DNA of 9,758 bases. Origin: Paracoccaceae bacterium. Lineage in GTDB: Bacteria; Pseudomonadota; Alphaproteobacteria; Rhodobacterales; Rhodobacteraceae. Below, one piece after another: positions 1-6,663 of this stretch. How positions within the stretch are numbered: position 1 is the stretch's first letter; every line of letters starts with the position of its first letter. Where the stretch lies: assembly GCA_007131465.1 (NCBI GenBank), contig SLQN01000259.1:1-9758 (forward strand). The letters run 5' to 3'. Both the position numbers and the translations under genes were made by a program. Under the pieces are notes generated by a model, which had not been told where the DNA came from, searched no databases, and saw only the letters and a program-made list of their open reading frames with translations.

Positions 1-462
1 CCCATTGACCTGCGCACCTGTCTGGCCGACGCCCTGACGATGATGGAGCCGATGTTGCGCGACAGTCGGGTGCTGGTGGTGCGCACGGTCCCGCCCACGC
101 CAGTGATGATTATGGGCGATACTGTGCGCGTCGAACAGGTGATCCTGAACCTTGTGCGCAACGCCATAGATGCCACGCGTGGTGTCAACAGCCCGCAGGT
201 TGACCTTATCATCAGTCAGGGCGATACCGTGAAGCTGACTGTGCGTGATAACGGGCATGGCATTGCGAATATCGAAAGCCTGTTCGAGCCGTTCTATACA
301 ACAAAACCCGCAGGCGAGGGTGTGGGGCTGGGTCTGCCGATCTCGTCCGGGATCGTGACCGATCACGGGGGGCGTCTGACGGCCTTCAACCCGCCCGAAG
401 GCGGGGCGGTATTTGAAGCTGAATTTCCGCCTTATGCAATGGGCGCAAAGGCGGCCGAGTAA
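1..462 (+). CDS. dctB: Sensor histidine kinase, C-terminal part (DctB-like), 5' end cut by window
   Basis: This is the last 153 codons of a membrane-sensor histidine kinase; the sensor, membrane segments and phosphoacceptor-histidine domain lie before the window. What remains is the HATPase_c domain, which binds ATP and phosphorylates the kinase. The N box is at visible residues 46-57 (N50 and N54 in NLVRNAID), the G1 box is DNGHGI at 83-88, the F box is LFEPFYTTKP at 94-103, and the G2 box is GVGLGLPIS at 107-115. All nucleotide-binding elements look intact. This arrangement of N, F and G2 boxes is typical of the DctB/NtrB type of kinase. The next gene, 79 bp downstream, is a DctD-like regulator, which supports a DctB role in C4-dicarboxylate sensing. 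That substrate is inferred from the pairing, because no sensor domain or transporter is visible. The kinase function is certain; the symbol is less so. Confidence 0.85.
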   Translation, partial: PIDLRTCLADALTMMEPMLRDSRVLVVRTVPPTPVMIMGDTVRVEQVILNLVRNAIDATRGVNSPQVDLIISQGDTVKLTVRDNGHGIANIESLFEPFYTTKPAGEGVGLGLPISSGIVTDHGGRLTAFNPPEGGAVFEAEFPPYAMGAKAAE

Positions 463-479
463 CGCTATCGTGCACGCCG

Positions 480-534
480 CCGGACTTGCGCCGGACAGCG
501 GAGCGCTGCAACCGGTCCGGAGTTGAACAGGGGA
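480..534 (+). promoter_or_regulatory. Stem-loop and ribosome binding site between kinase and regulator genes
   Basis: CCGGAC at 491-496 pairs with GTCCGG at 515-520. After a two-base bulge (497-498), CGG at 499-501 pairs with CCG at 512-514, leaving a 10-nt loop. A second CCGGAC at 480-485 could compete for the same partner. No T-run follows, so this is more likely a processing or attenuation element within the operon than a full terminator. The ribosome binding site AGGGGA at 529-534 begins 8 nt after the stem and lies 7 nt before the regulator's ATG, which supports that start. The pairing is read directly; any role is inferred. Confidence 0.4.
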
Positions 535-541
535 TGCCAGG

Positions 542-1873
542 ATGAGCCATCAGATGCGAGTGGCGATTGTCGATGATGAACAGGATATGCGCCAGTCGAT
601 CAGCCAGTGGCTGGCGCTGTCGGGGTTTGCGACCGAAACCTATTGCGATGGACAGGAAGCGCTGGCCGCGATCGGCGCGGACTTCCCTGGTGTCGTTATC
701 ACCGATATTCGCATGCCCAACATGGACGGGATGAACCTTCTCAAAAAGCTGGTGGCGCTTGACAGCACTCTCCCCGTCATCATGATCACCGGGCATGGCG
801 ATGTGCCCATCGCAGTCGAGGCGATGCGTCTTGGTGCATTTGACTTTCTGGAAAAACCCTTCAACCCCGAAAAGATGATGGCGCTTGCTGCGAAGGCCAT
901 CAAGAAACGCAGTTTGGCACTCGAAGCGCGCGCGCTGCGCACGGAACTGGCCGATGGCAGCACGATCATGCGCCGACTTGTGGGCGCGTCCGAGGTCATG
1001 CAGCGGCTGCGCGAGGATATCCTTGATATCGGGCAAGCGGATGGCGACGTGTTGCTGGATGGCGAAACCGGCACGGGCAAGACGCTCGTCGCCCATGCGC
1101 TGCACGCGGTCGGCGCGCGCGCTGCACGCAGGCTTGTCACCATCAGTTGCGCCGGGCTGTCCGATGATTTGCTGGGGGCACGCCTTTTCGGCCCGATCGA
1201 GGAGGGCGGTGGCAGGCCGCTGGCGGAAGAGGCGCGCGGCGGCACGATCGTGCTGGAGGATATCGAAAGCCTGTCCGAACCGATGCAGGCGCGGCTTCTG
1301 GCGTTCATGAACGGTCTGGGCAGCCCCCCTGAAACCCGGATCATCGCTGTGTGCAACACCCACCGCGCCGATCAGACGATCGAGGACGCGTTGCGTCCTG
1401 ACCTGTATTTCCGGCTCTGTGCGCACAAGATCACCCTGCCACCGCTGCGCATGCGCGGCGAGGATATACTTGCGCTGTTTTCTTCATCTCTGGACCGCTT
1501 TGCCGAAGAATATGGCTGTCCGGTCCCGGAATTGTCGATGCCGGAAGCCGCGCAACTTTTGCAGGCACCCTGGCCGGGAAATGTGCGCCAACTTGTGAAT
1601 ATCGCCGAACGGGCCGTACTGCAAAGTCGGCGCGAGGATGGCTCGTTGATGTCGCTGATCATGGCCGATAACGAGGCCACGAATGAGGCGATGACCACCG
1701 AAGGCAAGCCCCTGAAAGAGCATGTCGAGGCGTTCGAGCGGATGCTGATTGACAACACGATGCGGCGCCACAAGGGGGCAATCACCGGGGTGATGGAGGA
1801 ACTGCGCCTGCCGCGCCGCACCCTGAACGAGAAAATGGCCAAATACGGGCTGGTGCGGTCAGATTATGTCTGA
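542..1873 (+). CDS. dctD: DctD-like response regulator, AAA+ NtrC family, without GAFTGA loop
   Basis: This 443-residue cytoplasmic transcription regulator is the likely partner of the upstream kinase. Its receiver domain (about 5-120) has D11, D12, phosphoacceptor D55, T83 and K105. The AAA+ domain (about 145-365) has Walker A GETGTGKT at 174-181, arginine-finger candidates R285 and R291 in LRPDLYFRL, and sensor II WPGNVRQL at 344-351. A Fis-type helix-turn-helix lies at about 413-437. Order and length match DctD. Two departures stand out. The GAFTGA loop, which contacts sigma-54, should follow LFG at 215-217, but the segment 218-232 has no such sequence and is shortened. Walker B also reads VLED (237-240) instead of the usual LDE, so its acids are in swapped order. 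By analogy with Rhodobacter capsulatus NtrC, which lacks GAFTGA and works with sigma-70 polymerase, this protein may not activate sigma-54. Substrate specificity is inferred. Confidence 0.85.
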   Translation: MSHQMRVAIVDDEQDMRQSISQWLALSGFATETYCDGQEALAAIGADFPGVVITDIRMPNMDGMNLLKKLVALDSTLPVIMITGHGDVPIAVEAMRLGAFDFLEKPFNPEKMMALAAKAIKKRSLALEARALRTELADGSTIMRRLVGASEVMQRLREDILDIGQADGDVLLDGETGTGKTLVAHALHAVGARAARRLVTISCAGLSDDLLGARLFGPIEEGGGRPLAEEARGGTIVLEDIESLSEPMQARLLAFMNGLGSPPETRIIAVCNTHRADQTIEDALRPDLYFRLCAHKITLPPLRMRGEDILALFSSSLDRFAEEYGCPVPELSMPEAAQLLQAPWPGNVRQLVNIAERAVLQSRREDGSLMSLIMADNEATNEAMTTEGKPLKEHVEAFERMLIDNTMRRHKGAITGVMEELRLPRRTLNEKMAKYGLVRSDYV

Positions 1874-2417
1874 CGCGAGCCCGTCACGCATCGGGCGCGC
1901 CGTGGCCCTGTGCCTGGCGCTCTGCGCCAGTGCGATGATCCCCGCAGCCTATGCCCAGACCCCCGACATCGCGCGGGCTCAGGCAATGGCCGCGCCGCAT
2001 CTGGACGACCATCCGCTGGCCCTGTTTCAAACCGCAATCACAGCCTTCGACGCAGATGCGCGCGCGGAAAGCACCTTCCTGTTCTATCTGGGCCAGAAAC
2101 GCTGGCGCCGCTACATCGCCGCGCGCCCCGATCTGCCGCCCGATCAGGACCGGGCCTTGCTTGGGTCGTTGCTTGATGTTTTCGGCCGCCCCCTCAATGA
2201 ATGGGCCTTTGGCGATATTGACTGGCTTGTCGGGGTGCTGCAAGCGGTCGCGGCATATGATGCGGCCCAGCCCGACCCGATGACTCCGCGCGCGGTTTAC
2301 CCCGAAGCCCAAGCCGCATCACACTCTGATTTCGCCGGGTTCATTGACCATGTGGTGGAGAATGTCGATGACATCCGCGCCGGGCGTCGCGCCAACGGGC
2401 TGGAAAACCGGCGCTAA
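1866..2417 (+). CDS. Exported protein of unknown function, coupled to the regulator gene
   Basis: I do not recognise this 183-residue protein. It begins with a clear Sec signal peptide: basic residues R8 and R11, a hydrophobic stretch at about 12-25, and a probable signal peptidase I site after AYA at 28-30, leaving Q31 as the mature N-terminus. No lipobox is present, so it is probably a soluble periplasmic protein. The mature part (about 153 residues) has no cysteine, no further membrane segment, and looks mostly helical, with several tryptophans in the middle (for example KRWRRYIA and EWAFGDIDWL). The ATG overlaps the regulator's stop codon by 8 nt with no separate intergenic space, which argues for translational coupling and shared expression with the two-component genes. 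A periplasmic accessory role in that signalling pathway is possible but rests only on position. The coding call is strong; the function is unknown. Confidence 0.8.
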   Translation: MSDASPSRIGRAVALCLALCASAMIPAAYAQTPDIARAQAMAAPHLDDHPLALFQTAITAFDADARAESTFLFYLGQKRWRRYIAARPDLPPDQDRALLGSLLDVFGRPLNEWAFGDIDWLVGVLQAVAAYDAAQPDPMTPRAVYPEAQAASHSDFAGFIDHVVENVDDIRAGRRANGLENRR

Positions 2418-2484
2418 GCAGGGGCTGGGTGCAGCGGGCGGCGGATGGCGGTGCCTGAACAGCGGGCAGGCGCAGACCCCTGCT
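2417..2484 (+). terminator. Possible terminator or stem-loop closing the two-component operon
   Basis: AGCAGGGG at 2417-2424 pairs perfectly with CCCCTGCT at 2477-2484. Within the loop a second hairpin forms from GTGCCTG at 2451-2457 and CAGGCGC at 2467-2473 (one T-G wobble, 9-nt loop). The structure starts at the stop codon of the exported-protein gene. It is followed by GAAAAACC rather than a T-run, so it is not a canonical intrinsic terminator. It may instead protect the 3' end of the transcript or act with Rho. Confidence 0.35.
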
Positions 2485-2494
2485 GAAAAACCGA

Positions 2495-2524
2495 TTGTAT
2501 TCTGTCTCCTTTCTCCCCTATGAT
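2495..2524 (+). promoter_or_regulatory. Candidate sigma-70-type promoter for rne
   Basis: TTGTAT at 2495-2500 and TATGAT at 2519-2524 are separated by 18 nt. The -10 differs from consensus at one position; the -35 keeps only the TTG. If this is used, transcription would start near 2531 and leave an RNase E leader of about 375 nt. This is the best promoter-like pair I could find in the 490-nt gap, but it is read by eye. Confidence 0.35.
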
Positions 2525-2907
2525 GAACACGTAAGGTTGCGCCCCTGATTTGTGGGCAATTCCGAACGGATTTCGCTGCTCTGGATGGTTGCGCGCAGAT
2601 TGCCCAGCATCTTCAGGTGCAGATGGATAGGCCGCAAGGCTCAGGCGTCCGGACTGCTTTCAAAGGCCGCCGGACATGAACAACAAACGCGCCGCACAAA
2701 GTGGCGTATCAGGAACCGCAATGGCAGGTGTCAGACGCAAGCAATTCAATGTCGTGTCAGGGTCAGACCTTGAAGGCACTGAAATCATGGGCTCGCGCGC
2801 GCAACTGACCGATGCTCAGACAAGTCACGCCGACAGGCCTGCCCTCCGCCCCCGTCACCTGACGGGCGCAGGATGCTGCGCAGGCCAGTGGCGCGCATTG
2901 GATTTAC
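2525..2907 (+). promoter_or_regulatory. Long structured leader of rne, no convincing gene
   Basis: The whole stretch 2418-2907 has no open frame with a good ribosome binding site and plausible protein. The part before rne has several foldable elements. GTCCGG at 2647-2652 can pair with CCGGAC at 2670-2675. The strongest element is next to the gene: GGCCTGC at 2836-2842 pairs with GCAGGCC at 2880-2886, and inside it CCCGTC at 2851-2856 pairs with GACGGG at 2861-2866 around an ACCT loop. The outer stem ends 21 nt before the rne ATG. TCAGAC occurs three times (2731, 2763, 2816). In Escherichia coli the long rne leader contains hairpins through which RNase E limits its own synthesis; a similar role here is inferred from position and structure, not from sequence similarity. 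Confidence 0.45.
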
Positions 2908-5721
2908 ATGGCTCAGAAAATGCTGATCGATGCCACGCACGCGGAAGAAACCCGCGTTGTGGTGGTGGATGGAAACAAGGTCGAGGAATTTGATTTCGAG
3001 ACGGCCAGCAGGCGACAGCTTGCTGGCAATATCTACCTTGCCAAGGTAACGCGGGTCGAGCCCTCGTTGCAGGCCGCTTTCGTGGATTATGGCGGCAACC
3101 GGCACGGGTTTCTTGCCTTCAACGAGATTCATCCCGACTATTACCAGATCCCGGCTGCTGACCGCGCAGCCCTTCTGGCAGAAGAACGCGCGCTGGCGGA
3201 TGATGCCGAGGACGAGGAAGAGGCAGGATCGCGCGCGTCCAAAGGGCGCAAGCAGGTCAGCCGCAGTTCCTCGCGCCGCCGGGCGGATGCCAGGCCCGAA
3301 CGCACCCAGGCACCCGATCAGGTTGAAACCCGCGAGATTGCGGGCATGGACATTGTGGAGCCGGAAGAGACCGAGCACACGCTGATGGGCGACGGGTTCG
3401 CGTCGGCCGTACCGTCGCTTGCTGATCCTGCCGAGGACACGCCGGCAAAGGCTGATGTACCGCCTGAGGAGAGTTCCGACAACAATCAGGACCCTGAGGG
3501 CAACCCTGCGGAGTCTGATCAGGACGAACCTTACCGCGCCGCCGATCATGCGACCGAGATCGATGACCGGATCGAATCCGTCTCGGACGGTGATCCCGCC
3601 GAGGAGGTCCGCCCGCGCCGCAAGCCACGGATGCGGCGCTACAAGATTCAGGAAGTTGTCAAGGTGCGCCAGATCATGCTGGTGCAGGTCGTCAAGGAAG
3701 AACGCGGCAACAAGGGCGCGGCGCTGACCACCTATTTGTCACTGGCCGGGCGCTATTGTGTGCTGATGCCCAACACGGCCCGCGGCGGTGGGATCAGCCG
3801 CAAGATCACCAATGCGGCCGACCGTCAGAAGCTCAAGGCCATCGCCAACGAGATCGAAGTGCCCGAAGGCGCAGGGCTTATCGTGCGCACTGCCGGTGCA
3901 AATCGCACAAAGGCTGAAATCAAGCGCGATTATGAATACCTGTTGCGCCTGTGGGAACAGATCCGCGATCTGACACTTAAATCCATCGCGCCGACGCCGA
4001 TCTACGCCGAGGGCGACCTGATCAAGCGCTCGATCCGCGACCTTTACAGCAAGAATATCGACGAAGTTCTGGTCGAGGGCGAGGCTGGTTACCGGGTGGC
4101 CAAGGACTTCATGAAAATGATCATGCCGTCCCACGCCAAGAACGTGAAACTGCATCACGAAGCGATGCCGCTGTTCGCGCGCTATCAGGTCGAAAGCTAC
4201 CTCGCGGCGATGTTCAACCCCACTGTGCAACTTCCCTCGGGCGGCTATATCGTGATCGGGATTACCGAGGCGCTGGTCGCCATCGATATCAACTCGGGCC
4301 GCGCGACGCGCGAAGGCTCGATCGAGGAGACGGCGCTCAAGACCAACCTCGAGGCTGCCGCCGAGATCGCGCGGCAGTTGCGCCTGCGCGACCTTGCAGG
4401 GCTGATCGTCATCGACTTCATCGACATGGAAGAGCGTCGCAATAACGCCGCTGTCGAGAAGATGCTGAAAGACAAGCTGAAAAACGACCGTGCGCGTATT
4501 CAGGTCGGCCGCATCTCGGGCTTTGGGCTGCTGGAGATGAGCCGCCAGCGTCTGCGCCCTGGTATGCTGGAAGCCACGACGCAACCGTGCCCGCATTGCC
4601 ACGGCACCGGGCTGATCCGGTCAGATGACAGCATGGGCCTGACCGTGCTGCGCCAGATCGAGGAGGAGGGCACACGCGGACGCTCGCGCGAGGTTCTGGT
4701 CCGCGCGCCTGCCGCGGTGGTGAATTTCATCATCAACTCGAAACGCGAGCATGTGGCCCAGATCGAGGCGCGCTATGGCATGGCGGTGCGGCTGGAAGCC
4801 GATCCGCGCATGGTCAGTCCTGATTTCGAGATCGAGAAGTTCAAGACCGCAACCCGCGTGCCTGTCGCGCAGGTCGAAGTCGTGTCGATTTCCACGACGA
4901 TGATGCCGGATCTTGAGGAAGACGACGACGACATCGAGATTCAGGAAACCCCCGACGCGCCCGAGAATAGTGCAGATGCGAACGACGATACCACCGATCA
5001 GCCGCGCAAGAAACGGCGGCGTCGGCGGCGCAAGCGGGGCGGTGCTCAGTCCGGTGGAGATGAAGGGCAGACGTTGGACATGTCGACTGACATAGACGAG
5101 GCTGCATCCGATATCACGGACGCGGATACCGAGGACACGGCGCGAGACGACGCGCCTGTCGCCAAACCCGCCGCGAAGCGGCGCACCCGCAAATCGGCGA
5201 AACCGAAGGCCGAGCCCACCGAGGACGACTCATCTGCCACCGTAGCCGCAGCGGATGCCGCGCCAGAGGTGGCATTGGAGGACGCGCCTGCCAAACCCAA
5301 GCGTACCCGCCGCAAACCGGCCGCCCGAAAGGCGCAAGTGGATGCCTTGGAGGCCGCAGAATCAGCGCTCCCGGAGGCCAGCCCGGACGCCGTGGGCCAG
5401 AGTGCCGGGACATCAGAGAGCCCGGAGACACAGCCAACAGCAACGCAGTCCGAACGCGTTGTGCCGGAGGAAGTCGTGGACGAGCCCCCAACGCCTGTGG
5501 CAGAGGCGACGCCGGAGGTGGTCCCGACACCAAGACCTGACAGCGCTTCCGTCGATGCGTCCGAGGTAGAAGTACAGGCAGAGGAAACCGCCGCGCCCGA
5601 TGCCCCGTCAGGCGACAGCGAGTCCGCGACGGCCCCTGCCTACGAGGAGGCCTCTGTACAGGACGAAGCGCCTGAAAAGCCCGCGCGCAAGCGCATCGGC
5701 TGGTGGTCTGCAAGGTCCTGA
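2908..5721 (+). CDS. rne: Ribonuclease E
   Basis: This is the main endonuclease for mRNA decay and rRNA/tRNA processing, and the scaffold of the RNA degradosome; 937 residues. The start MAQKMLIDAT is family-typical, with only a weak ribosome site (GGA at 2900-2902). The S1 domain (about 35-280) is split by a charged low-complexity insert at about 92-240, as in other alphaproteobacteria. The catalytic domain contains AIDINSGRATREG, giving D460 and N462, and VIDFIDM, giving D503. Their 43-residue spacing matches E. coli D303 and D346. The zinc-link is CPHC at 561-564. The tail (about 665-937) is disordered, with acidic blocks alternating with basic ones: 700-712 (arginine-rich), 753-768 and 796-808. 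It ends in IGWWSARS; in Caulobacter the C-terminal GWW motif binds polynucleotide phosphorylase. A hairpin follows the stop, so rne is probably its own unit. Confidence 0.97.
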   Translation: MAQKMLIDATHAEETRVVVVDGNKVEEFDFETASRRQLAGNIYLAKVTRVEPSLQAAFVDYGGNRHGFLAFNEIHPDYYQIPAADRAALLAEERALADDAEDEEEAGSRASKGRKQVSRSSSRRRADARPERTQAPDQVETREIAGMDIVEPEETEHTLMGDGFASAVPSLADPAEDTPAKADVPPEESSDNNQDPEGNPAESDQDEPYRAADHATEIDDRIESVSDGDPAEEVRPRRKPRMRRYKIQEVVKVRQIMLVQVVKEERGNKGAALTTYLSLAGRYCVLMPNTARGGGISRKITNAADRQKLKAIANEIEVPEGAGLIVRTAGANRTKAEIKRDYEYLLRLWEQIRDLTLKSIAPTPIYAEGDLIKRSIRDLYSKNIDEVLVEGEAGYRVAKDFMKMIMPSHAKNVKLHHEAMPLFARYQVESYLAAMFNPTVQLPSGGYIVIGITEALVAIDINSGRATREGSIEETALKTNLEAAAEIARQLRLRDLAGLIVIDFIDMEERRNNAAVEKMLKDKLKNDRARIQVGRISGFGLLEMSRQRLRPGMLEATTQPCPHCHGTGLIRSDDSMGLTVLRQIEEEGTRGRSREVLVRAPAAVVNFIINSKREHVAQIEARYGMAVRLEADPRMVSPDFEIEKFKTATRVPVAQVEVVSISTTMMPDLEEDDDDIEIQETPDAPENSADANDDTTDQPRKKRRRRRRKRGGAQSGGDEGQTLDMSTDIDEAASDITDADTEDTARDDAPVAKPAAKRRTRKSAKPKAEPTEDDSSATVAAADAAPEVALEDAPAKPKRTRRKPAARKAQVDALEAAESALPEASPDAVGQSAGTSESPETQPTATQSERVVPEEVVDEPPTPVAEATPEVVPTPRPDSASVDASEVEVQAEETAAPDAPSGDSESATAPAYEEASVQDEAPEKPARKRIGWWSARS

Positions 5722-5733
5722 CCTGACACAAGC

Positions 5734-5763
5734 GCGCCGGACCAACTTTGTATGGTCCGGCGC
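5734..5763 (+). terminator. Terminator-like hairpin after rne
   Basis: GCGCCGGACCA at 5734-5744 pairs perfectly over 11 bp with TGGTCCGGCGC at 5753-5763, around an 8-nt loop. It begins 12 nt after the rne stop. No T-run follows, which is frequent for stem-loops in GC-rich alphaproteobacteria, so termination may be partial or Rho-assisted. The hairpin separates rne from ccdA. Confidence 0.6.
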
Positions 5764-5860
5764 TGCGACATGGTTTCGCACGGCACGCATTCGTGACGCC
5801 ATTATGCGTGACGCTGCCCTGCGAATTGCGTAGGTCTGTCAGAACGCGGGATCGGAGAGG
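5764..5860 (+). promoter_or_regulatory. Upstream region and ribosome binding site of ccdA
   Basis: The 104 bp between the rne hairpin and ccdA probably hold the ccdA promoter, but I find no clear -35/-10 pair. CGTGACGC occurs twice, at 5792-5799 and 5807-5814, a 15-bp repeat distance. TGCGA at 5764-5768 and TCGCA at 5776-5780 form a short inverted repeat. The ribosome binding site GGAGAGG at 5854-5860, 7 nt before the ATG, is strong and fixes the ccdA start. Confidence 0.35.
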
Positions 5861-5867
5861 GTGACCA

Positions 5868-6620
5868 ATGTTCGGGATTGACGTGTTTGACGCCGGGCTT
5901 GTCGTGGCGCTGACCATCGCCTTTGGCGCGGGCATCCTGTCTTTCCTGTCGCCCTGCGTCCTGCCGATCGTGCCGCCCTATCTGGCCTATATGGGCGGCA
6001 TCTCGATGCAGGAACTGACCGCTGAAGGCCGGGCCTCGCGCCGGGCCATCCTGCCCGCGGTGTTTTTCTTCATGGGCTTGTCTACGGTATTTCTTCTCCT
6101 GGGCTTTACGGCTTCGACGATGGGCCATCTGTTCCTGCGCAATGCCGAATTGTTCGGCCAGATCGCCGGGGTCGTGGTGATTGTCTTTGGTCTGCATTTC
6201 CTTGGCGTGTTCCGCATCCCCTTCCTGCTGCGTGAAGCGCGGATCGACGCGGGCGACCGCGGCGGCTCGGCCTTCGGGGCCTATGTTCTGGGGCTGGCTT
6301 TCGCGTTTGGCTGGACGCCGTGCATCGGCCCGGTGCTGGGCGCGATCCTGACGCTGGCTGCGACAGATGCCACGGTGACGCGCGGAACCGCCATGCTTGG
6401 GGTCTATGCACTGGGGCTTGGGCTGCCCTTTCTGCTGGCGGCGATCTTCGTGCAGCGCTCGATGGGGCTGATGACGCGGCTCAAGCCGCATATGGGCATG
6501 ATCGAGAAGGTGATGGGGCTGATGCTGCTGGCCGTCGGTGTGGCGTTGGTTACAGGAGCGTTTTCCGCGTTTTCCTGGTGGCTTCTGGAAACTTTTCCGG
6601 TGATGCAGCGGATCGGCTGA
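5868..6620 (+). CDS. ccdA: Cytochrome c biogenesis protein CcdA
   Basis: CcdA is an inner-membrane protein that carries reducing equivalents from cytoplasmic thioredoxin to periplasmic thiol-disulfide proteins such as CcmG/CcdA-dependent thioredoxins, keeping apocytochrome c cysteines reduced for haem attachment. It has 250 residues, the usual size of the short form, and six predicted membrane helices at roughly 10-33, 60-82, 96-116, 136-160, 170-192 and 211-235. The two redox cysteines lie in the expected pseudo-symmetric motifs: SPCVLP with C30 in helix 1, and WTPCIGP with C152 in helix 4. There are no thioredoxin or DsbD-type periplasmic domains, so this is CcdA and not full-length DsbD. 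The start is fixed by a strong ribosome site 7 nt upstream. The gene is separated from rne by a hairpin and converges with the DUF1489 gene; no other cytochrome c maturation gene is in the window. Confidence 0.94.
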   Translation: MFGIDVFDAGLVVALTIAFGAGILSFLSPCVLPIVPPYLAYMGGISMQELTAEGRASRRAILPAVFFFMGLSTVFLLLGFTASTMGHLFLRNAELFGQIAGVVVIVFGLHFLGVFRIPFLLREARIDAGDRGGSAFGAYVLGLAFAFGWTPCIGPVLGAILTLAATDATVTRGTAMLGVYALGLGLPFLLAAIFVQRSMGLMTRLKPHMGMIEKVMGLMLLAVGVALVTGAFSAFSWWLLETFPVMQRIG

Positions 6621-6663
6621 AGCGGTTGGCTTCCGGTCTGTGACAGAGACAATTCGCTTCAGC
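6616..6663. terminator. Inverted repeat containing both convergent stop codons
   Basis: GCTGAAGCG at 6616-6624 and CGCTTCAGC at 6655-6663 are perfect 9-bp inverted repeats with a 30-nt loop. The left arm contains the TGA stop of ccdA; the right arm contains the stop of the minus-strand DUF1489 gene. GTCT at 6636-6639 and AGAC at 6647-6650 can add a small inner stem. A bidirectional terminator or 3'-end stabiliser is likely by position, although no T-run is present on either strand. Confidence 0.45.

Noticed and set aside
386..1426. A 346-residue minus-strand open frame opposite the regulator gene.
   Set aside because: It is antisense to a clear response regulator, has shadow-type composition and no supported start.
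2552..2993. Two small plus-strand frames (2552-2773 and 2676-2993) in the gap before rne.
   Set aside because: They lack good ribosome sites, have arginine-rich low-information products, and the second runs into rne in the wrong frame. A leader RNA explains the region better.
3181..3630. Charged low-complexity sequence in the first third of rne, considered as a repeat or foreign insertion.
   Set aside because: It is non-periodic and in frame, and a charged insert within the S1 domain is a usual feature of alphaproteobacterial RNase E.
3739..4602. A 287-residue minus-strand open frame opposite the RNase E catalytic region; similarly 5114-5935.
   Set aside because: Both are shadows of rne, which is supported by catalytic motifs over this whole stretch.
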